In this document: positions 17,472 to 27,703 of the stretch, piece after piece
Numbering within the stretch: position 1 is the stretch's first letter
Layout: every line of letters begins with the position of its first letter
Assembly (NCBI GenBank): GCA_003131985.1
Contig: PKWH01000157.1
Coordinates: 13,836-48,474 of the forward strand
From: Acidobacteriota bacterium
GTDB lineage: Bacteria > Acidobacteriota > Terriglobia > Acidiferrales > UBA7541
Length of the DNA: 34,639 bases
Reading direction: 5' to 3'
Made by a program: the position numbers and the translations under genes
The notes under the pieces: model-generated
Told to the model about the DNA's origin: nothing
Seen by the model: the letters and a program-made list of their open reading frames with translations, nothing else
The model's database searches: none

Positions 17472-18568
17472 AGCCACCTCGCCGCATCGCCCGCTCCACC
17501 GAAGAAAATACCCCGGCGTCGCTTGGCTACCGCATGCCCGCCGAATGGGAACCTCACGAAGCTACATGGATCGGCTGGCCTCATAACGAAACTGACTGGC
17601 CCGGAAAGATTGCCCCCATCCACTGGGTTTATGGCGAGATCGTCCGCAAAATTGCTCCAGGCGAACTCGTTCGCATCCTGGTGAACTCAACCGCACACGA
17701 AGCGCAAGCGCGCAAAGTTTTGAAGAGTGCGGGCGTCAGCTTGGGCAGAGTGCAGTTTCTGCGATTCCCCACGAATAGAGGATGGACGCGCGATTTCGGC
17801 CCCATCTTCGTCAAACGCGCAAAGCCCCGCCCGGAAGTTGCCATCGCGCGGTTCCGCTTCAACGCCTGGGCGCGCTATCCTGACTGGAAAAAAGACGATG
17901 CGATTCCAGCACAAGCCGCGCGCCGGTTGAAAATGAAAATGTTCCGCGCACATCTCGGCGAACGTGGCGTGGTTCTCGAAGGCGGAAGCATCGACGTGAA
18001 CGGTTCCGGCACGCTGCTCACCACCGAAGAGTGCCTTCTCGATCAAAAACGCCAGGTCCGAAATCCCGGTTTCGATCGTAACCAGACCGAACTCGCGCTG
18101 CGGGAATATCTCGGCGTAAAAAATATTATATGGCTCGGCAAAGGAATCGCCGGCGACGACACGCACGGCCACGTCGATGATTTGTGCCGCTTTGTGAATC
18201 GAAGCACGGTCGTCCTTTGCCGCGAGAAAAATCCCCACGAGAAGAACTACCGCCCGCTCGAAGAAAATTGGGAACGCCTGCGCGGCGCAAAGCTGGAAGA
18301 CGGAAGCAGAATACACGCCATCGCGCTTCCGATGCCGTCACCTCTCTTTTTCAGCGGCGTGCGCCTCCCCGCCAGCTACGCGAACTTCTACATCTCGAAT
18401 TCTGCCGTGCTAGTACCCACTTTCGACGATGCCAACGACCGCGTAGCCCTCGGCATCATCAGCGATTTATTCCCCGCACGCTCCGTAGTCGGAATCCATT
18501 CCGTCGATTTAGTCTGGGGATTCGGCACCATCCACTGCCTAACGCAACAGCAGCCCGCTCACGCGTAA
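17468..18568 (+). CDS. aguA: Agmatine deiminase
   Basis: MPAEWEPHEATWIGWPHNETDWPGK, TNRGWTRDFGPIF, GDDTHGHVDDLCRFV, GFGTIHCLTQQQP; overlaps aguB by 4 nt (TTG start). Confidence 0.92.
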   Translation: MKPPRRIARSTEENTPASLGYRMPAEWEPHEATWIGWPHNETDWPGKIAPIHWVYGEIVRKIAPGELVRILVNSTAHEAQARKVLKSAGVSLGRVQFLRFPTNRGWTRDFGPIFVKRAKPRPEVAIARFRFNAWARYPDWKKDDAIPAQAARRLKMKMFRAHLGERGVVLEGGSIDVNGSGTLLTTEECLLDQKRQVRNPGFDRNQTELALREYLGVKNIIWLGKGIAGDDTHGHVDDLCRFVNRSTVVLCREKNPHEKNYRPLEENWERLRGAKLEDGSRIHAIALPMPSPLFFSGVRLPASYANFYISNSAVLVPTFDDANDRVALGIISDLFPARSVVGIHSVDLVWGFGTIHCLTQQQPAHA

Positions 18569-18679
18569 ATTCGATCTAATTCGTTTGGTCCTCGGGGTTG
18601 GGAAGAAAGACAAAAGAAGATCGCCGGTCGGTATACAAAGTTCTCAGCGCGGGAACCCTCTAAGTATTAATCTTATAGG

Positions 18680-19156
18680 ATGAAAAAATCACGCCCGCGA
18701 AAAAAATCAGCCGAGACGGATGCAGCTGAAGACGAAACCTGCCTCTTCTGCAAAATCGTTTCGCGCGAACTCGAAGCCAAAATTATTTTCGAAGACGAAA
18801 TCTCCATGGCCTTCCTCGACGTTCGCCCGCTTTTCCCCGGCCACGTCTTGCTGATTCCGAAAGCGCACTACCCCACTTTGACGGATCTCCCCGCCGAACT
18901 GGTCGGACCGTTTTTCTCCAACGCTCAGATGCTTGCCCGCAAAGTGCAGGAGGCCGTGAAAGCTGAAGGCACCTTCGTCGCCATGAACAACGTCGTCAGC
19001 CAGAGCGTGCCGCATCTTCACGTCCACATCGTTCCCCGCAAACGCAGCGACGGTCTTCGCGGCTTCTTCTGGCCCCGCCGCCCCTACCAAGAAGGCGAAA
19101 TGCTCGCCCTCCACGAAGCGTTGCGTTCCGGGATCACCACAAGCGAAGACCGGTAA
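18680..19156 (+). CDS. HIT family protein
   Basis: CLFCKIVSRELEAKIIFEDE and HLHVHIVPR. Confidence 0.92.
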   Translation: MKKSRPRKKSAETDAAEDETCLFCKIVSRELEAKIIFEDEISMAFLDVRPLFPGHVLLIPKAHYPTLTDLPAELVGPFFSNAQMLARKVQEAVKAEGTFVAMNNVVSQSVPHLHVHIVPRKRSDGLRGFFWPRRPYQEGEMLALHEALRSGITTSEDR

Positions 19157-19362
19157 CCGCCGTTCAGCCGACTCAGTCCGTAACCGCGTCCACCCCACTT
19201 CCTTCGAGAGATACGAGCCCTTCATACCCCGAAGGGTTCGTTACCCGCACAGTTCAAGGGATCGAAGTAGTGAACCGTTGGCGTGGTACTATCTGCCCGG
19301 CTGTCGTGTCACACAACATTATCAAGGCCGAAAGGCCCTCGCCTGTCGGAGGGTTGTGTAGG

Positions 19363-19390
19363 TTGACTTGGGAATGATTCTTGTTATGCT
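19363..19390 (+). promoter_or_regulatory. Sigma-70-type promoter of the fluoride operon
   Basis: TTGACT-N16-TATGCT immediately upstream of the riboswitch. Confidence 0.55.
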
Positions 19391-19398
19391 AATCAAAG

Positions 19399-19458
19399 AG
19401 GGGAAGGAGTTCGCCCTTAACCGCTGTCCCTTCAATGCCGGGACAGATGATGACTCCT
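19399..19458 (+). ncRNA. Fluoride riboswitch (crcB motif)
   Basis: GGGGAAGGAGTTCGCCCTTAACCGCTGTCCC...GGGACAGATGATGACTCCTGAC matches the crcB motif layout (GGAGUUCGCC ... GAUGACUCCU); GGAGT/ACTCC and CTGTCCC/GGGACAG stems; upstream of a CrcB operon. Confidence 0.88.
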
Positions 19459-19529
19459 GACAAGGATCCTTGTCGCGGAGCCATGTCCCCGGCAACGATT
19501 CCACAACAGAGATAGAAGCGAGGGCTGAC

Positions 19530-20729
19530 ATGCAGAATGTCTGGGCACTAGCTTCCTTGTGGGTCGGACTAGCGCTCGTCGCTACCCTCTTGGCGATCTG
19601 GTTCAAGATTTCCACCGCACTAACGGAAATCGTCGTCGGGACCGTCGCTCAATTGTTCATCGGTGCCCTAGTCGGCACGGCCGGACTGGGTGCGAAGTCC
19701 GAGTGGATCACGTTTCTTGCGGGAACGGGAGCCATCGTTCTGACATTTCTAGCCGGGGCGGAGCTCGATCCCGTGATTTTTCGCACGAAGTGGAAAGAAG
19801 CGATGGTGGTCGGACTCGTTGGATTCTTCGGACCGTTCTTCGGCTGTACTGCAATTGCGCATTTCGTTCTGCACTGGACGACAAAATCGAGTTGGTTGGC
19901 TGGTGTGGCGCTCTCCACAACCTCTGTGGCAGTCGTTTACGCGGTGATGTTAGAACTCGGACTTAACAAGACGGACTTCGGAAAAGCCATTCTCGCGGCC
20001 TGCTTCGTCAACGATTTAGGTACAGTCATCGCATTAGGACTTATATTTTCACCGTTTACGATTCGCACGCTCGTCTTCCTGGTGGTGAGCATACTTGTTT
20101 TCTTTGTTCTGCCTTTCATCACGCCCAAGTTCTTTCAGCATTACGGCGGGCGTGTCTCCGAGCTTGAAGCGAAATACATCCTCTTCCTGCTATTCGCGAT
20201 GGGCGGCTTGGCGGTTTGGGCCGGCAGCGAGGCGGTATTGCCTGCTTACGTGATCGGAATGGTCCTGGCCGGCACGGTCGGAAAGGACCACATCCTCATT
20301 CGGCGTCTTCGGACACTTACTTTCGGTCTGCTGACTCCATTTTATTTCATCCGAGCCGGATCATTCGTATCGATTCCTGTTCTGATCGCCGCGCCGCTCG
20401 TGTTCGCGATTCTCTTCGCCTCCAAAATGATATCTAAGATTGCAGGTCTGCTTCCGACTGTTAAAGCATTCAAGTATCAGCGCGAGGAAGGTCTTTATTA
20501 CACATTGATGATGTCAACCGGTCTGACTTTTGGCACCATCTCAGCACTCTTCGGTCTCGGCCACGGAATTATTGATCAAGCGCAGTATTCGCATCTTGTC
20601 GCCACGGTGATCGCGAGCGCCGTCATTCCAACAATGTTCGCTAACGCATGGTTTATGCCACGGCATCTTCTGCCAAGATCGGAAAAGGACGAACAGGTGA
20701 AGGAAGCAAGCGCCGTGCCCACGGCTTGA
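19530..20729 (+). CDS. Kef-type cation/proton antiporter
   Basis: Multi-TM CPA2-like protein (TEIVVGTVAQLFIGALVGTAGLG, ELGLNKTDFGKAILAACFVNDLGTVIALGLIF); SD GAGGG before MQNVW. Confidence 0.85.
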   Translation: MQNVWALASLWVGLALVATLLAIWFKISTALTEIVVGTVAQLFIGALVGTAGLGAKSEWITFLAGTGAIVLTFLAGAELDPVIFRTKWKEAMVVGLVGFFGPFFGCTAIAHFVLHWTTKSSWLAGVALSTTSVAVVYAVMLELGLNKTDFGKAILAACFVNDLGTVIALGLIFSPFTIRTLVFLVVSILVFFVLPFITPKFFQHYGGRVSELEAKYILFLLFAMGGLAVWAGSEAVLPAYVIGMVLAGTVGKDHILIRRLRTLTFGLLTPFYFIRAGSFVSIPVLIAAPLVFAILFASKMISKIAGLLPTVKAFKYQREEGLYYTLMMSTGLTFGTISALFGLGHGIIDQAQYSHLVATVIASAVIPTMFANAWFMPRHLLPRSEKDEQVKEASAVPTA

Positions 20730-20761
20730 GGATATGTGAGGGAGAGAATAGGCTCATTCAT

Positions 20762-21139
20762 ATGACCAAATACTTGATGGTGGCAATTGGCGGAGCTCTA
20801 GGATCCGTTTTGCGTTTTTGGGTGGGAACCCATGTGAGCAATCGGTTCGGCACCCGTTTTCTGGCGGGCACGTTCGTCATCAACATGACAGCGTGCTTTC
20901 TGATTGGTTTCATCGTCACACTTCTGGCGGCAAAGACGAACTGGAGCCCGAATTGGAGATATCTGATTCCGATCGGGTTTATCGGTGGTTACAGCACGTT
21001 TTCCACATTCGAGTATGAAACCTTTCGCGTCTTCCAGGAGGGCGAACTTCTCATTGCCGGTTTAAACGTGGTCCTCAGCATCGTTGTAGGTTTCGTCTCA
21101 GTTTGGTTGGGTGTGATTACCGGGAGGACAATCGCATGA
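20762..21139 (+). CDS. crcB: Fluoride channel CrcB/Fluc
   Basis: MVAIGGALGSVLRFWVG, GTFVINMTACFLIGF, GGYSTFSTFEYE. Confidence 0.95.
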   Translation: MTKYLMVAIGGALGSVLRFWVGTHVSNRFGTRFLAGTFVINMTACFLIGFIVTLLAAKTNWSPNWRYLIPIGFIGGYSTFSTFEYETFRVFQEGELLIAGLNVVLSIVVGFVSVWLGVITGRTIA

Positions 21140-21252
21140 AAGTGAGATCTTCTTCTTGAATCATGTGAAAGACGCGGATCTGGCGGTGGTGTACTGGGCC
21201 ATGCTGCCGAGTTTCTAGTCGCCCAAAGAGGGATTCTGGATTAGGAGGAGAC

Positions 21253-21987
21253 ATGCTCAAAGCCGGACCAGCCAAGAAGGTCACTATATATGTTGGCGAA
21301 GACCATCAATACCACGGGCAGTCAGATTATTCGGCAATTCTCGACTTTCTGTTCTATCGCGGCGTCTCAGGGGCAAATGTGATGCGTGGCGTCGCAGGGT
21401 TCGGGGCCGATCATCACATGCATACAACACGGATCGTGGTGCTCACGGAAAACCTGCCCATGAAAATAGAATTTATCGAATCGGCGGAAAAAGTCGAGGA
21501 ACTACTGCCAAAGTTGCATGAAATGGTTGGCACGGGATTGATAGAAATCCAAGATACGACTGTAGTGAAGCCGTCCGAAGCGTCCAATAAGAGAGAAACA
21601 CAGGTTTCGACTCCGTCGCTTAGACGCGAAGGAAGGGCCAAGCTGATGCGGATTTTCGTGGGCGAGAACGACAAATGGCACGATAAGCCTTTGCACAAGG
21701 CTTTGATCGAGAGCATGCGCGCCAACGATATTGCTGGAGTGACGGTCTACCAAGGAGTTTTGGGCTACGGTGCGAACAGGCGTATTCACAAAGAGACAGC
21801 GCTAAACCTCTCGCACGACCGGCCGATGATGCTATCGGTGGTGGACAGTGAAGAAAAACTTCGAGCGTATTTCCCGATTCTGGACAGCATGGTTCAGCAA
21901 GGCCTTGTCGTCCTGTCCGACGTTGACATCATCAAATACACGCATAACTACCAAGAGGAAGAGAGAAGGAAGGAGGCACGGCAATGA
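21253..21987 (+). CDS. Tandem DUF190 (PII-like) protein
   Basis: Two repeats: KVTIYVGEDHQYHGQSDYSAILDFLFYRGVSGANVMRGVAGFGADHHMHT and LMRIFVGENDKWHDKPLHKALIESMRANDIAGVTVYQGVLGYGANRRIH. Confidence 0.88.
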   Translation: MLKAGPAKKVTIYVGEDHQYHGQSDYSAILDFLFYRGVSGANVMRGVAGFGADHHMHTTRIVVLTENLPMKIEFIESAEKVEELLPKLHEMVGTGLIEIQDTTVVKPSEASNKRETQVSTPSLRREGRAKLMRIFVGENDKWHDKPLHKALIESMRANDIAGVTVYQGVLGYGANRRIHKETALNLSHDRPMMLSVVDSEEKLRAYFPILDSMVQQGLVVLSDVDIIKYTHNYQEEERRKEARQ

Positions 21988-22331
21988 AGCTCGCGGGTAA
22001 AGCCAAAATGCTGCGCATTCATTTCGGCGAGGACGACAAGTGGAAAGACAAACCACTTTACCGTGCCATTGTCGAGAAATGCCGGGAACTAGACATCGCC
22101 GGTGCTACGGTGTTCCGAGGCATCGAAGGGTATGGCGCCAGTACACTGATTCACCGTACCCATCTACTGTCGTTCTCTTCGGACGCCCCAATTATGGTCA
22201 GCGTGATCGATTCCGAGGACAAGATACAAGCCCTGATTCCATTTCTAGACCAGATGGTGGATGAGGGCTTAATTGCTATGTCGGAAGTCGAAGTCATCAA
22301 GTACGTGCATCAAGATGGTGCACGCTCGTAA
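21984..22331 (+). CDS. DUF190 (PII-like) protein
   Basis: MLRIHFGEDDKWKDKPLYRAIVEKCRELDIAGATVFRGIEGYGAS; ATGA overlap with upstream gene. Confidence 0.9.
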   Translation: MKLAGKAKMLRIHFGEDDKWKDKPLYRAIVEKCRELDIAGATVFRGIEGYGASTLIHRTHLLSFSSDAPIMVSVIDSEDKIQALIPFLDQMVDEGLIAMSEVEVIKYVHQDGARS

Positions 22332-22774
22332 TCCGTTGACGGTTGCGACATGGACGTTACTTCGGGGCTGCAAAGTCGGAATCGAGGGCGGCATGAGAAC
22401 ACCTTGCTCATCGCTGGGAATCTGAGTCTACAGGCCTACTGGTGATACCCAGTCTGTCCTCCAACCGCGGAGCATCGCCTGAGCGGACTAGCTTTACAGA
22501 AAACCAATTAACCTAATGCCCCGCAGTATGAACCGGAATGACGACGCGAGCAGCAGTCATCATCGTGGTTCTACACGCGAGTGGTGCCGTTCACTCTAAC
22601 CATTCGCCGACTCACCTCGCGGGTTCTGGCTTGCGCGTCCGCCCTCGTCGTCGCTCTTTCGTGGTTGGCGACACAACCCACTCCGCCAGACCAATTTTCC
22701 CGAGTAATTTCAACACATTGACGCGCCTCTGCGACTTTGCTATGTTCGCGCATGAAGTTTTTTGGAGGCTGCCA

Positions 22775-23389
22775 GTGAAGCGTCGCACGATCCGCACCTC
22801 AGCAGGGTCGCGAAATAGCCACAAGCTACTGAAAAGGAAGACGTTAAAGGCATCCTCGAAGAAGAGCGCTCTGCCCCCCGATCCCGACGCGCCCGCCAAG
22901 CAGGCGCAAATGAAGTTTTACGAGGAAGCATTGAAGTTTTTCCAGCAGCAGAAGTTCGCCCGCGCCAAGCAATCGCTTGAGCGCGTTTTGGAAGGTCCCA
23001 GCAAAGAACTCGGCGACCGCGCGCAAGTTCACCTTCGTATTTGCGAACAGCGAATCACGCGTCCGCCAGTTCCGGCGGTGAAATCCGCCGAAGAACATTA
23101 CACGCAAGGGATCGCGTTGATGAATCTTGGCCGCTGGGACGAAGCTCGCGAGCATCTCGACCGCGCGCGCAAAGCCGCGCCGAAAGCTGACCACATCGTT
23201 TACGCCATGGCCGCGCTCGATTGTCTGACTGGCGAGGCGGAATCCGCGATGCAAAATTTGAAAGTCGCAATTCAATTGCGTCCCGAGAATCGTTACCACG
23301 CACGCAACGACGAAGATTTTTCTTTCTTGCAGGAAGACCCACGCTTCACCGAGTTGCTCTACCCGGAGCGAGACGGCTCTGCAAACTAA
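22775..23389 (+). CDS. TPR-type protein
   Basis: GTG start after GGAGG; TPR-like FYEEALKFFQQQKFARAKQSLERVL and HYTQGIALMNLGRWDEAREHLDRARKAAP. Confidence 0.7.
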   Translation: MKRRTIRTSAGSRNSHKLLKRKTLKASSKKSALPPDPDAPAKQAQMKFYEEALKFFQQQKFARAKQSLERVLEGPSKELGDRAQVHLRICEQRITRPPVPAVKSAEEHYTQGIALMNLGRWDEAREHLDRARKAAPKADHIVYAMAALDCLTGEAESAMQNLKVAIQLRPENRYHARNDEDFSFLQEDPRFTELLYPERDGSAN

Positions 23390-23404
23390 TCCTCCGCGAT
23401 TCCC

Positions 23405-24427
23405 GTGAAAAAATCTTCGCAGCAGCGTTCCCGGCCCGTTCGCATTGTCGCTCTCGGAGGAGGCACCGGCCTCTCCACCGTTCTCCGCGGACTGAAAGAA
23501 TATGTCGCCTCACCAAAAAAAGAAAAAGAACGCCGGCCGATCGCGGACCTCGCCGCGGTAGTCACAGTCACCGATGACGGCGGCAGTTCCGGCCGCTTAC
23601 GCCGTGAATACCGTGTTCTCCCTCCTGGAGACATACGCAACTGCATGGTAGCCCTTTCGAAAGACGAGCACCTCCTCGGAAAACTTTTTCAGTATCGATT
23701 TCCCGCCGGACGCGGTCTCGCCGGGCACAGTTTTGGAAATCTTTTTCTCACCGCGCTGACAAACGTTACCGGAGATTTCCCGGAAGCCGTGCGCGTGTCG
23801 GCGCAAGTCCTGGCCATTCGCGGACGGATTTTCCCCTCCACGGCGCAGAACGTGACCCTGGTAGCGGAGCTGGAGGATGGAACCGTGGTTCACGGCGAGA
23901 CGAATATTTCGCACTCGCGAAAACCCATTCGCAAAATCCGGTTGGTGCCCCGCCGCGTTCGCGCGCTTCCAGAAGTTTTGGAAGCAATCCGCTCTGCCGA
24001 TTTGATTTTGGTGGGACCGGGCTCGCTCTACACCAGCATTATTCCAAACCTCTTGATCGATAAGGTTGTGCAAGCAATCAAGCGCTCGCGTGCAACGTGC
24101 GTGTACATCGCTAACCTGATGACACAGCCGGGCGAAACGCAGAATTACTCCGTCGCCGATCACGTCCGCGCAATTTACGATCATACGCGCGAGGGTCTTT
24201 TCGATTTTGTGGTGATCAATCGCTCACGCGTTCCTGCGAAAGAGCTGCGGCGCTATCGCACGCAGAACGCCGAGCCGGTGGATCCGTCGTTTGCTGAACT
24301 GAAGCGCATGGGATTGGCTTACGTTACGGGCGACCTCTTACAGCACCGCGGAGTTGTTCGGCACGATCAGAAGCGGCTGACCCGGCTTTTGTTGGATGAG
24401 TTCGTAAAGCGCGGCCCGAGTTATTGA
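23405..24427 (+). CDS. yvcK: YvcK/CofD-like gluconeogenesis factor
   Basis: VRIVALGGGTGLSTVLRGLK, VTVTDDGGSSGRLRREY, LPPGDIRNCMVAL, GPGSLYTSIIPNLL. Confidence 0.93.
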   Translation: MKKSSQQRSRPVRIVALGGGTGLSTVLRGLKEYVASPKKEKERRPIADLAAVVTVTDDGGSSGRLRREYRVLPPGDIRNCMVALSKDEHLLGKLFQYRFPAGRGLAGHSFGNLFLTALTNVTGDFPEAVRVSAQVLAIRGRIFPSTAQNVTLVAELEDGTVVHGETNISHSRKPIRKIRLVPRRVRALPEVLEAIRSADLILVGPGSLYTSIIPNLLIDKVVQAIKRSRATCVYIANLMTQPGETQNYSVADHVRAIYDHTREGLFDFVVINRSRVPAKELRRYRTQNAEPVDPSFAELKRMGLAYVTGDLLQHRGVVRHDQKRLTRLLLDEFVKRGPSY

Positions 24428-24609
24428 GCGGGCTCAGCAATCGGGCGCGGAACCCAAAATCGTAAATGCTTTTCTTGCACCTGTTTGCCGGTGTTCGTAT
24501 ACTGACCGCCGCTATGCCCAAGGCGTTGAGATGCGGAGCGAGGATTGCCAGCCGTTAGTCGAGGGCTTTAATAAAACTTCATAGTCTTTGAGCGATTCTG
24601 GAGGTTGTC

Positions 24610-25878
24610 ATGGCAGGGGTTACGCAGGACGAACTGAATGTATATAAATCAGCGGAGGCGCGTTTTGAAATTGCCGCGCAGAAATTAGGATTGGAAGAGG
24701 GCCTTTATCGTTACCTGAAACATCCCAGCAAAGAAATTACGGTATATATCCCGGTGCCGCTCGACACCGGCCGATTGGAAGTGTTCGTCGGCTATCGCGT
24801 CCTGCACTCGACGATTCGTGGTCCGGGTAAGGGCGGTATTCGGTTCGCGCCGGACGTTTCTATTGATGAAGTCCGCGCACTGGCTGCGTGGATGACGTGG
24901 AAGTGCGCGGTGGTAAATATTCCGTTCGGCGGCGCGAAGGGCGGAGTGATTTGCGATCCCAGCAAGCTTTCGAAAACCGAACTCGAACGGATCACGCGAC
25001 GTTACACGGCCGAATTGAGCGAATGGTTTGGGCCCGAGCGCGATGTTCCGGCGCCGGATATCGGCACGAATGAGCAGACCATGGCATGGGTTATGGATAC
25101 CTACGCCATGCACGTGCGGCAAGCGACCACGGCGGTCGTCACCGGGAAACCGCTCGAGCTGGGCGGCTCGCAGGGGCGAAAAGAAGCGACGGGACGTGGC
25201 CTGATGATTTGCTGCAACAATGCGCTCACGAAACTCAAGATGAAGCGCGAAGGTTGCCGCGTGATCATTCAGGGCTTCGGCAATGTTGGCTCGCAGGCCG
25301 CGATACTAATGCACGAAGCGGGCTACAAAATCATAGGTATTGCGGATATTCACGGCGGACTCTATAACGAAAAGGGATTCGACATCCCGAAAGTGCTGGA
25401 CTGGGTCTATGGCCAGCGCAAAGCTTTGCCGGAATTTCCAGACGGCGGAGACAAGATGACCGCGCAGGAAGTCCTATTTCATCCGTGCGACATTCTGGTG
25501 CCAGCCGCCACTGAGAACCAGATCACCAGTCAAAATGCCGGCCGCGTGGATTGCAAAATTCTTTGCGAAGGCGCGAACGGACCCACCACTTCGCACGCGG
25601 ACTCCATCATCGAGAACAAAGGAATTTTTATCGTTCCGGACATTCTCGGAAATGCCGGCGGCGTGACCGTCAGCTATTTTGAATGGGTGCAGGACCGCCA
25701 GGGCTTCTTCTGGCGCGAGAATGAAGTGAATGAACGGTTGCAGGATGTGATGGACCACAGCTTTGAACAAGTGCTTCACTACGCCGAGACACACGGCGTG
25801 AATAATCGTATCGCTGCCTACATAGTGGCGATCGATCGAGTAGCTCGGGCGCTCAGGCTCCGCGGAATTTACGCGTAA
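24610..25878 (+). CDS. gdhA: Glu/Leu/Phe/Val dehydrogenase (glutamate dehydrogenase)
   Basis: [64 protein letters not shown]. Confidence 0.95.
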   Translation: MAGVTQDELNVYKSAEARFEIAAQKLGLEEGLYRYLKHPSKEITVYIPVPLDTGRLEVFVGYRVLHSTIRGPGKGGIRFAPDVSIDEVRALAAWMTWKCAVVNIPFGGAKGGVICDPSKLSKTELERITRRYTAELSEWFGPERDVPAPDIGTNEQTMAWVMDTYAMHVRQATTAVVTGKPLELGGSQGRKEATGRGLMICCNNALTKLKMKREGCRVIIQGFGNVGSQAAILMHEAGYKIIGIADIHGGLYNEKGFDIPKVLDWVYGQRKALPEFPDGGDKMTAQEVLFHPCDILVPAATENQITSQNAGRVDCKILCEGANGPTTSHADSIIENKGIFIVPDILGNAGGVTVSYFEWVQDRQGFFWRENEVNERLQDVMDHSFEQVLHYAETHGVNNRIAAYIVAIDRVARALRLRGIYA

Positions 25879-25911
25879 AGTCGTGGTCGGAATTTTGGCG
25901 GGGAGGAAACT

Positions 25912-26715
25912 ATGTACCCTGATTCGATTTCGCCCGGAGCATTGAAGACGGAAGATGAGCACCGCCGGGATATTTGCGCCGTCGGCCGGTGGATTCACGA
26001 TCGTAGTTACGTTGCTTCCACTGATGGAAATATTTCCCTGCGTTTAGACCCTCAGCACATCCTCACTTCGCCTACAGGAATCTGCAAAGGGATGATGACG
26101 CCCGACGATCTGGTGGTCACCGATCTCGAAGGCCACAAAGTGAGTGGGCGCCGGAACCCCTCGTCTGAGTTAGGGATGCACCTTCTAATTTACCGTCGGC
26201 GTCCGGAGATAAATGCGGTATGCCATGCGCATCCCCCTGTCGCAACGGGCTATGCTGCGGCGGGAATACCGTTGAACAAGGCGCTGCTTTGCGAATTGGT
26301 GCTCTCGCTGGGCTGCGTTCCGGTGGCGAGGTACGGCACGCCGGGCACATCGGAGTTGGTGGAAGCCGTCGAGCCGCTAGTGGAGGGCTATGACGCGATC
26401 CTCTTGGCGAATCACGGCGTGGTTACGTACGGGCAAGACCTATTGAAGGCCTTTTTCCGAATGGAGACCACCGAGCATTTCGCCCGCGTTGCGCTGGTGA
26501 CGCAAATGCTAGGCAAGCAGGTATTGTTGTCAGATTGCGACGTGGAGAAATTGTTCGCGGCGCGCGCCCGCTACGGCCTGCAAACCTCTTCGAATTTGGG
26601 GCCGGTTTCGCCGGTGACTTCGGAAACCTGTGAGACCGAGCGTATTAATTTGACCCGGCGCGAATTGGAATCGCTGGTGGACGAAGCGGTGAAGCAAGAT
26701 CGTTCGCGGCGGTAG
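25912..26715 (+). CDS. Class II aldolase/adducin family protein
   Basis: STDGNISLRL, SSELGMHLLIYRRRPEINAVCHAHPPVATGYA, ILLANHGVVTYG. Confidence 0.9.
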   Translation: MYPDSISPGALKTEDEHRRDICAVGRWIHDRSYVASTDGNISLRLDPQHILTSPTGICKGMMTPDDLVVTDLEGHKVSGRRNPSSELGMHLLIYRRRPEINAVCHAHPPVATGYAAAGIPLNKALLCELVLSLGCVPVARYGTPGTSELVEAVEPLVEGYDAILLANHGVVTYGQDLLKAFFRMETTEHFARVALVTQMLGKQVLLSDCDVEKLFAARARYGLQTSSNLGPVSPVTSETCETERINLTRRELESLVDEAVKQDRSRR

Positions 26716-26770
26716 CGTTGCGATTCAAATCTTTCACGGAAGCCTAATACTCCCCAAAACTCTCATCTGC

Positions 26771-26811
26771 AAAAAATAGCGGGCAGCAACCGTCTGGCGA
26801 TCGCTGCCCGC
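26771..26811 (-). terminator. Rho-independent terminator of the 26825-27193 gene
   Basis: GCGGGCAGC/GCTGCCCGC stem with A-run on plus, i.e. T-run on minus. Confidence 0.75.
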
Positions 26812-26824
26812 AAGCCTTTATTCG

Positions 26825-27193
26825 TTACTGTGTGATTTCGACGTACTTCATCTTGCCGCTGAAATGTATCTCTTTAATCTGATTGCCATCCACAACGACC
26901 GCGGTGGATTGTGCCTTAGCGCTCTCATCCTTCCACTGGACGGAAGCTTCGGCGATAACTTTCCCATTCTTTAAAAACTTTGCGTGCGTGTCATTGGCAG
27001 TCACCGAATATTCTCCAGGTTTCAGGTCTGTGCCGCCCAATGTAGCCGGGCTCAGCAGTCTCAGATCCGTCTTCACAATCGGAGTGACGGTTGATTTAGC
27101 GTCCTTCGCCGCAGTCGCGTGAGAAGCGATCGATAGCGCGAGGGCCAGTGCTGCAAGGATTGTTAACAGTCCATTCATTTTGCTACGCGACAT
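26825..27193 (-). CDS. Small secreted protein of unknown function
   Basis: Signal peptide MNGLLTILAALALALSIASHATAA; SD AGGAGG; downstream terminator. Confidence 0.7.
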   Translation of the reverse strand: MSRSKMNGLLTILAALALALSIASHATAAKDAKSTVTPIVKTDLRLLSPATLGGTDLKPGEYSVTANDTHAKFLKNGKVIAEASVQWKDESAKAQSTAVVVDGNQIKEIHFSGKMKYVEITQ

Positions 27194-27703
27194 TTTAGTT
27201 CCTCCTTAGATCAAACTGAAATTCTCATTCGCCCCTTGCACCCGCTTAGACGCAGCGGTAATCGCGTTGAAAGCAGGGATAGCAGGAAATCAGAAAATTA
27301 TTTGCATGTTAGTTACGCCCAGCTATTTGCGCTTCGAAAACGAACACTGCATTTCCCTAAACCGAACAACTGCGGTTGCAAATCGTTGCAGGAATACAAC
27401 TGTATGAATATTCGTACGCGATGATGGTGTGCAATTGTTTCAGACTAAGATCGATGAGCAGAGGAGGGGCATTCCCGAGTTAGTTCGTGGAGAATTAGAA
27501 ATGACCGAAACCAAGGGTGTCGTAGTTGTTCGTGTAGGAAAATGCGCTGCGCTCAGACCTTAGCGAGCCACGAGCGCACGAGAGAAATGGCGCATCGATC
27601 GCTAGGTATGATACGGAGCCTGATGGCATTTGGTTCCCTGAAATGCGGCCGGCGAGTCAGGCACTACAAACGCGGCTGTATATCGTGGCCAGGTTTGTTG
27701 CGG

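Noticed and set aside
17687-18316. 209-aa minus-strand ORF opposite agmatine deiminase
   Set aside because: Antisense shadow of a clear enzyme gene
23597-24184. 195-aa minus-strand ORF opposite yvcK
   Set aside because: Antisense shadow ORF without family features
27429-27563. Short ORF VQLFQTKIDEQRRGIPELVRGELEMTETKGVVVVRVGKCAALRP
   Set aside because: SD-like GGAG before an internal ATG, but no paralog, promoter or terminator; not enough support
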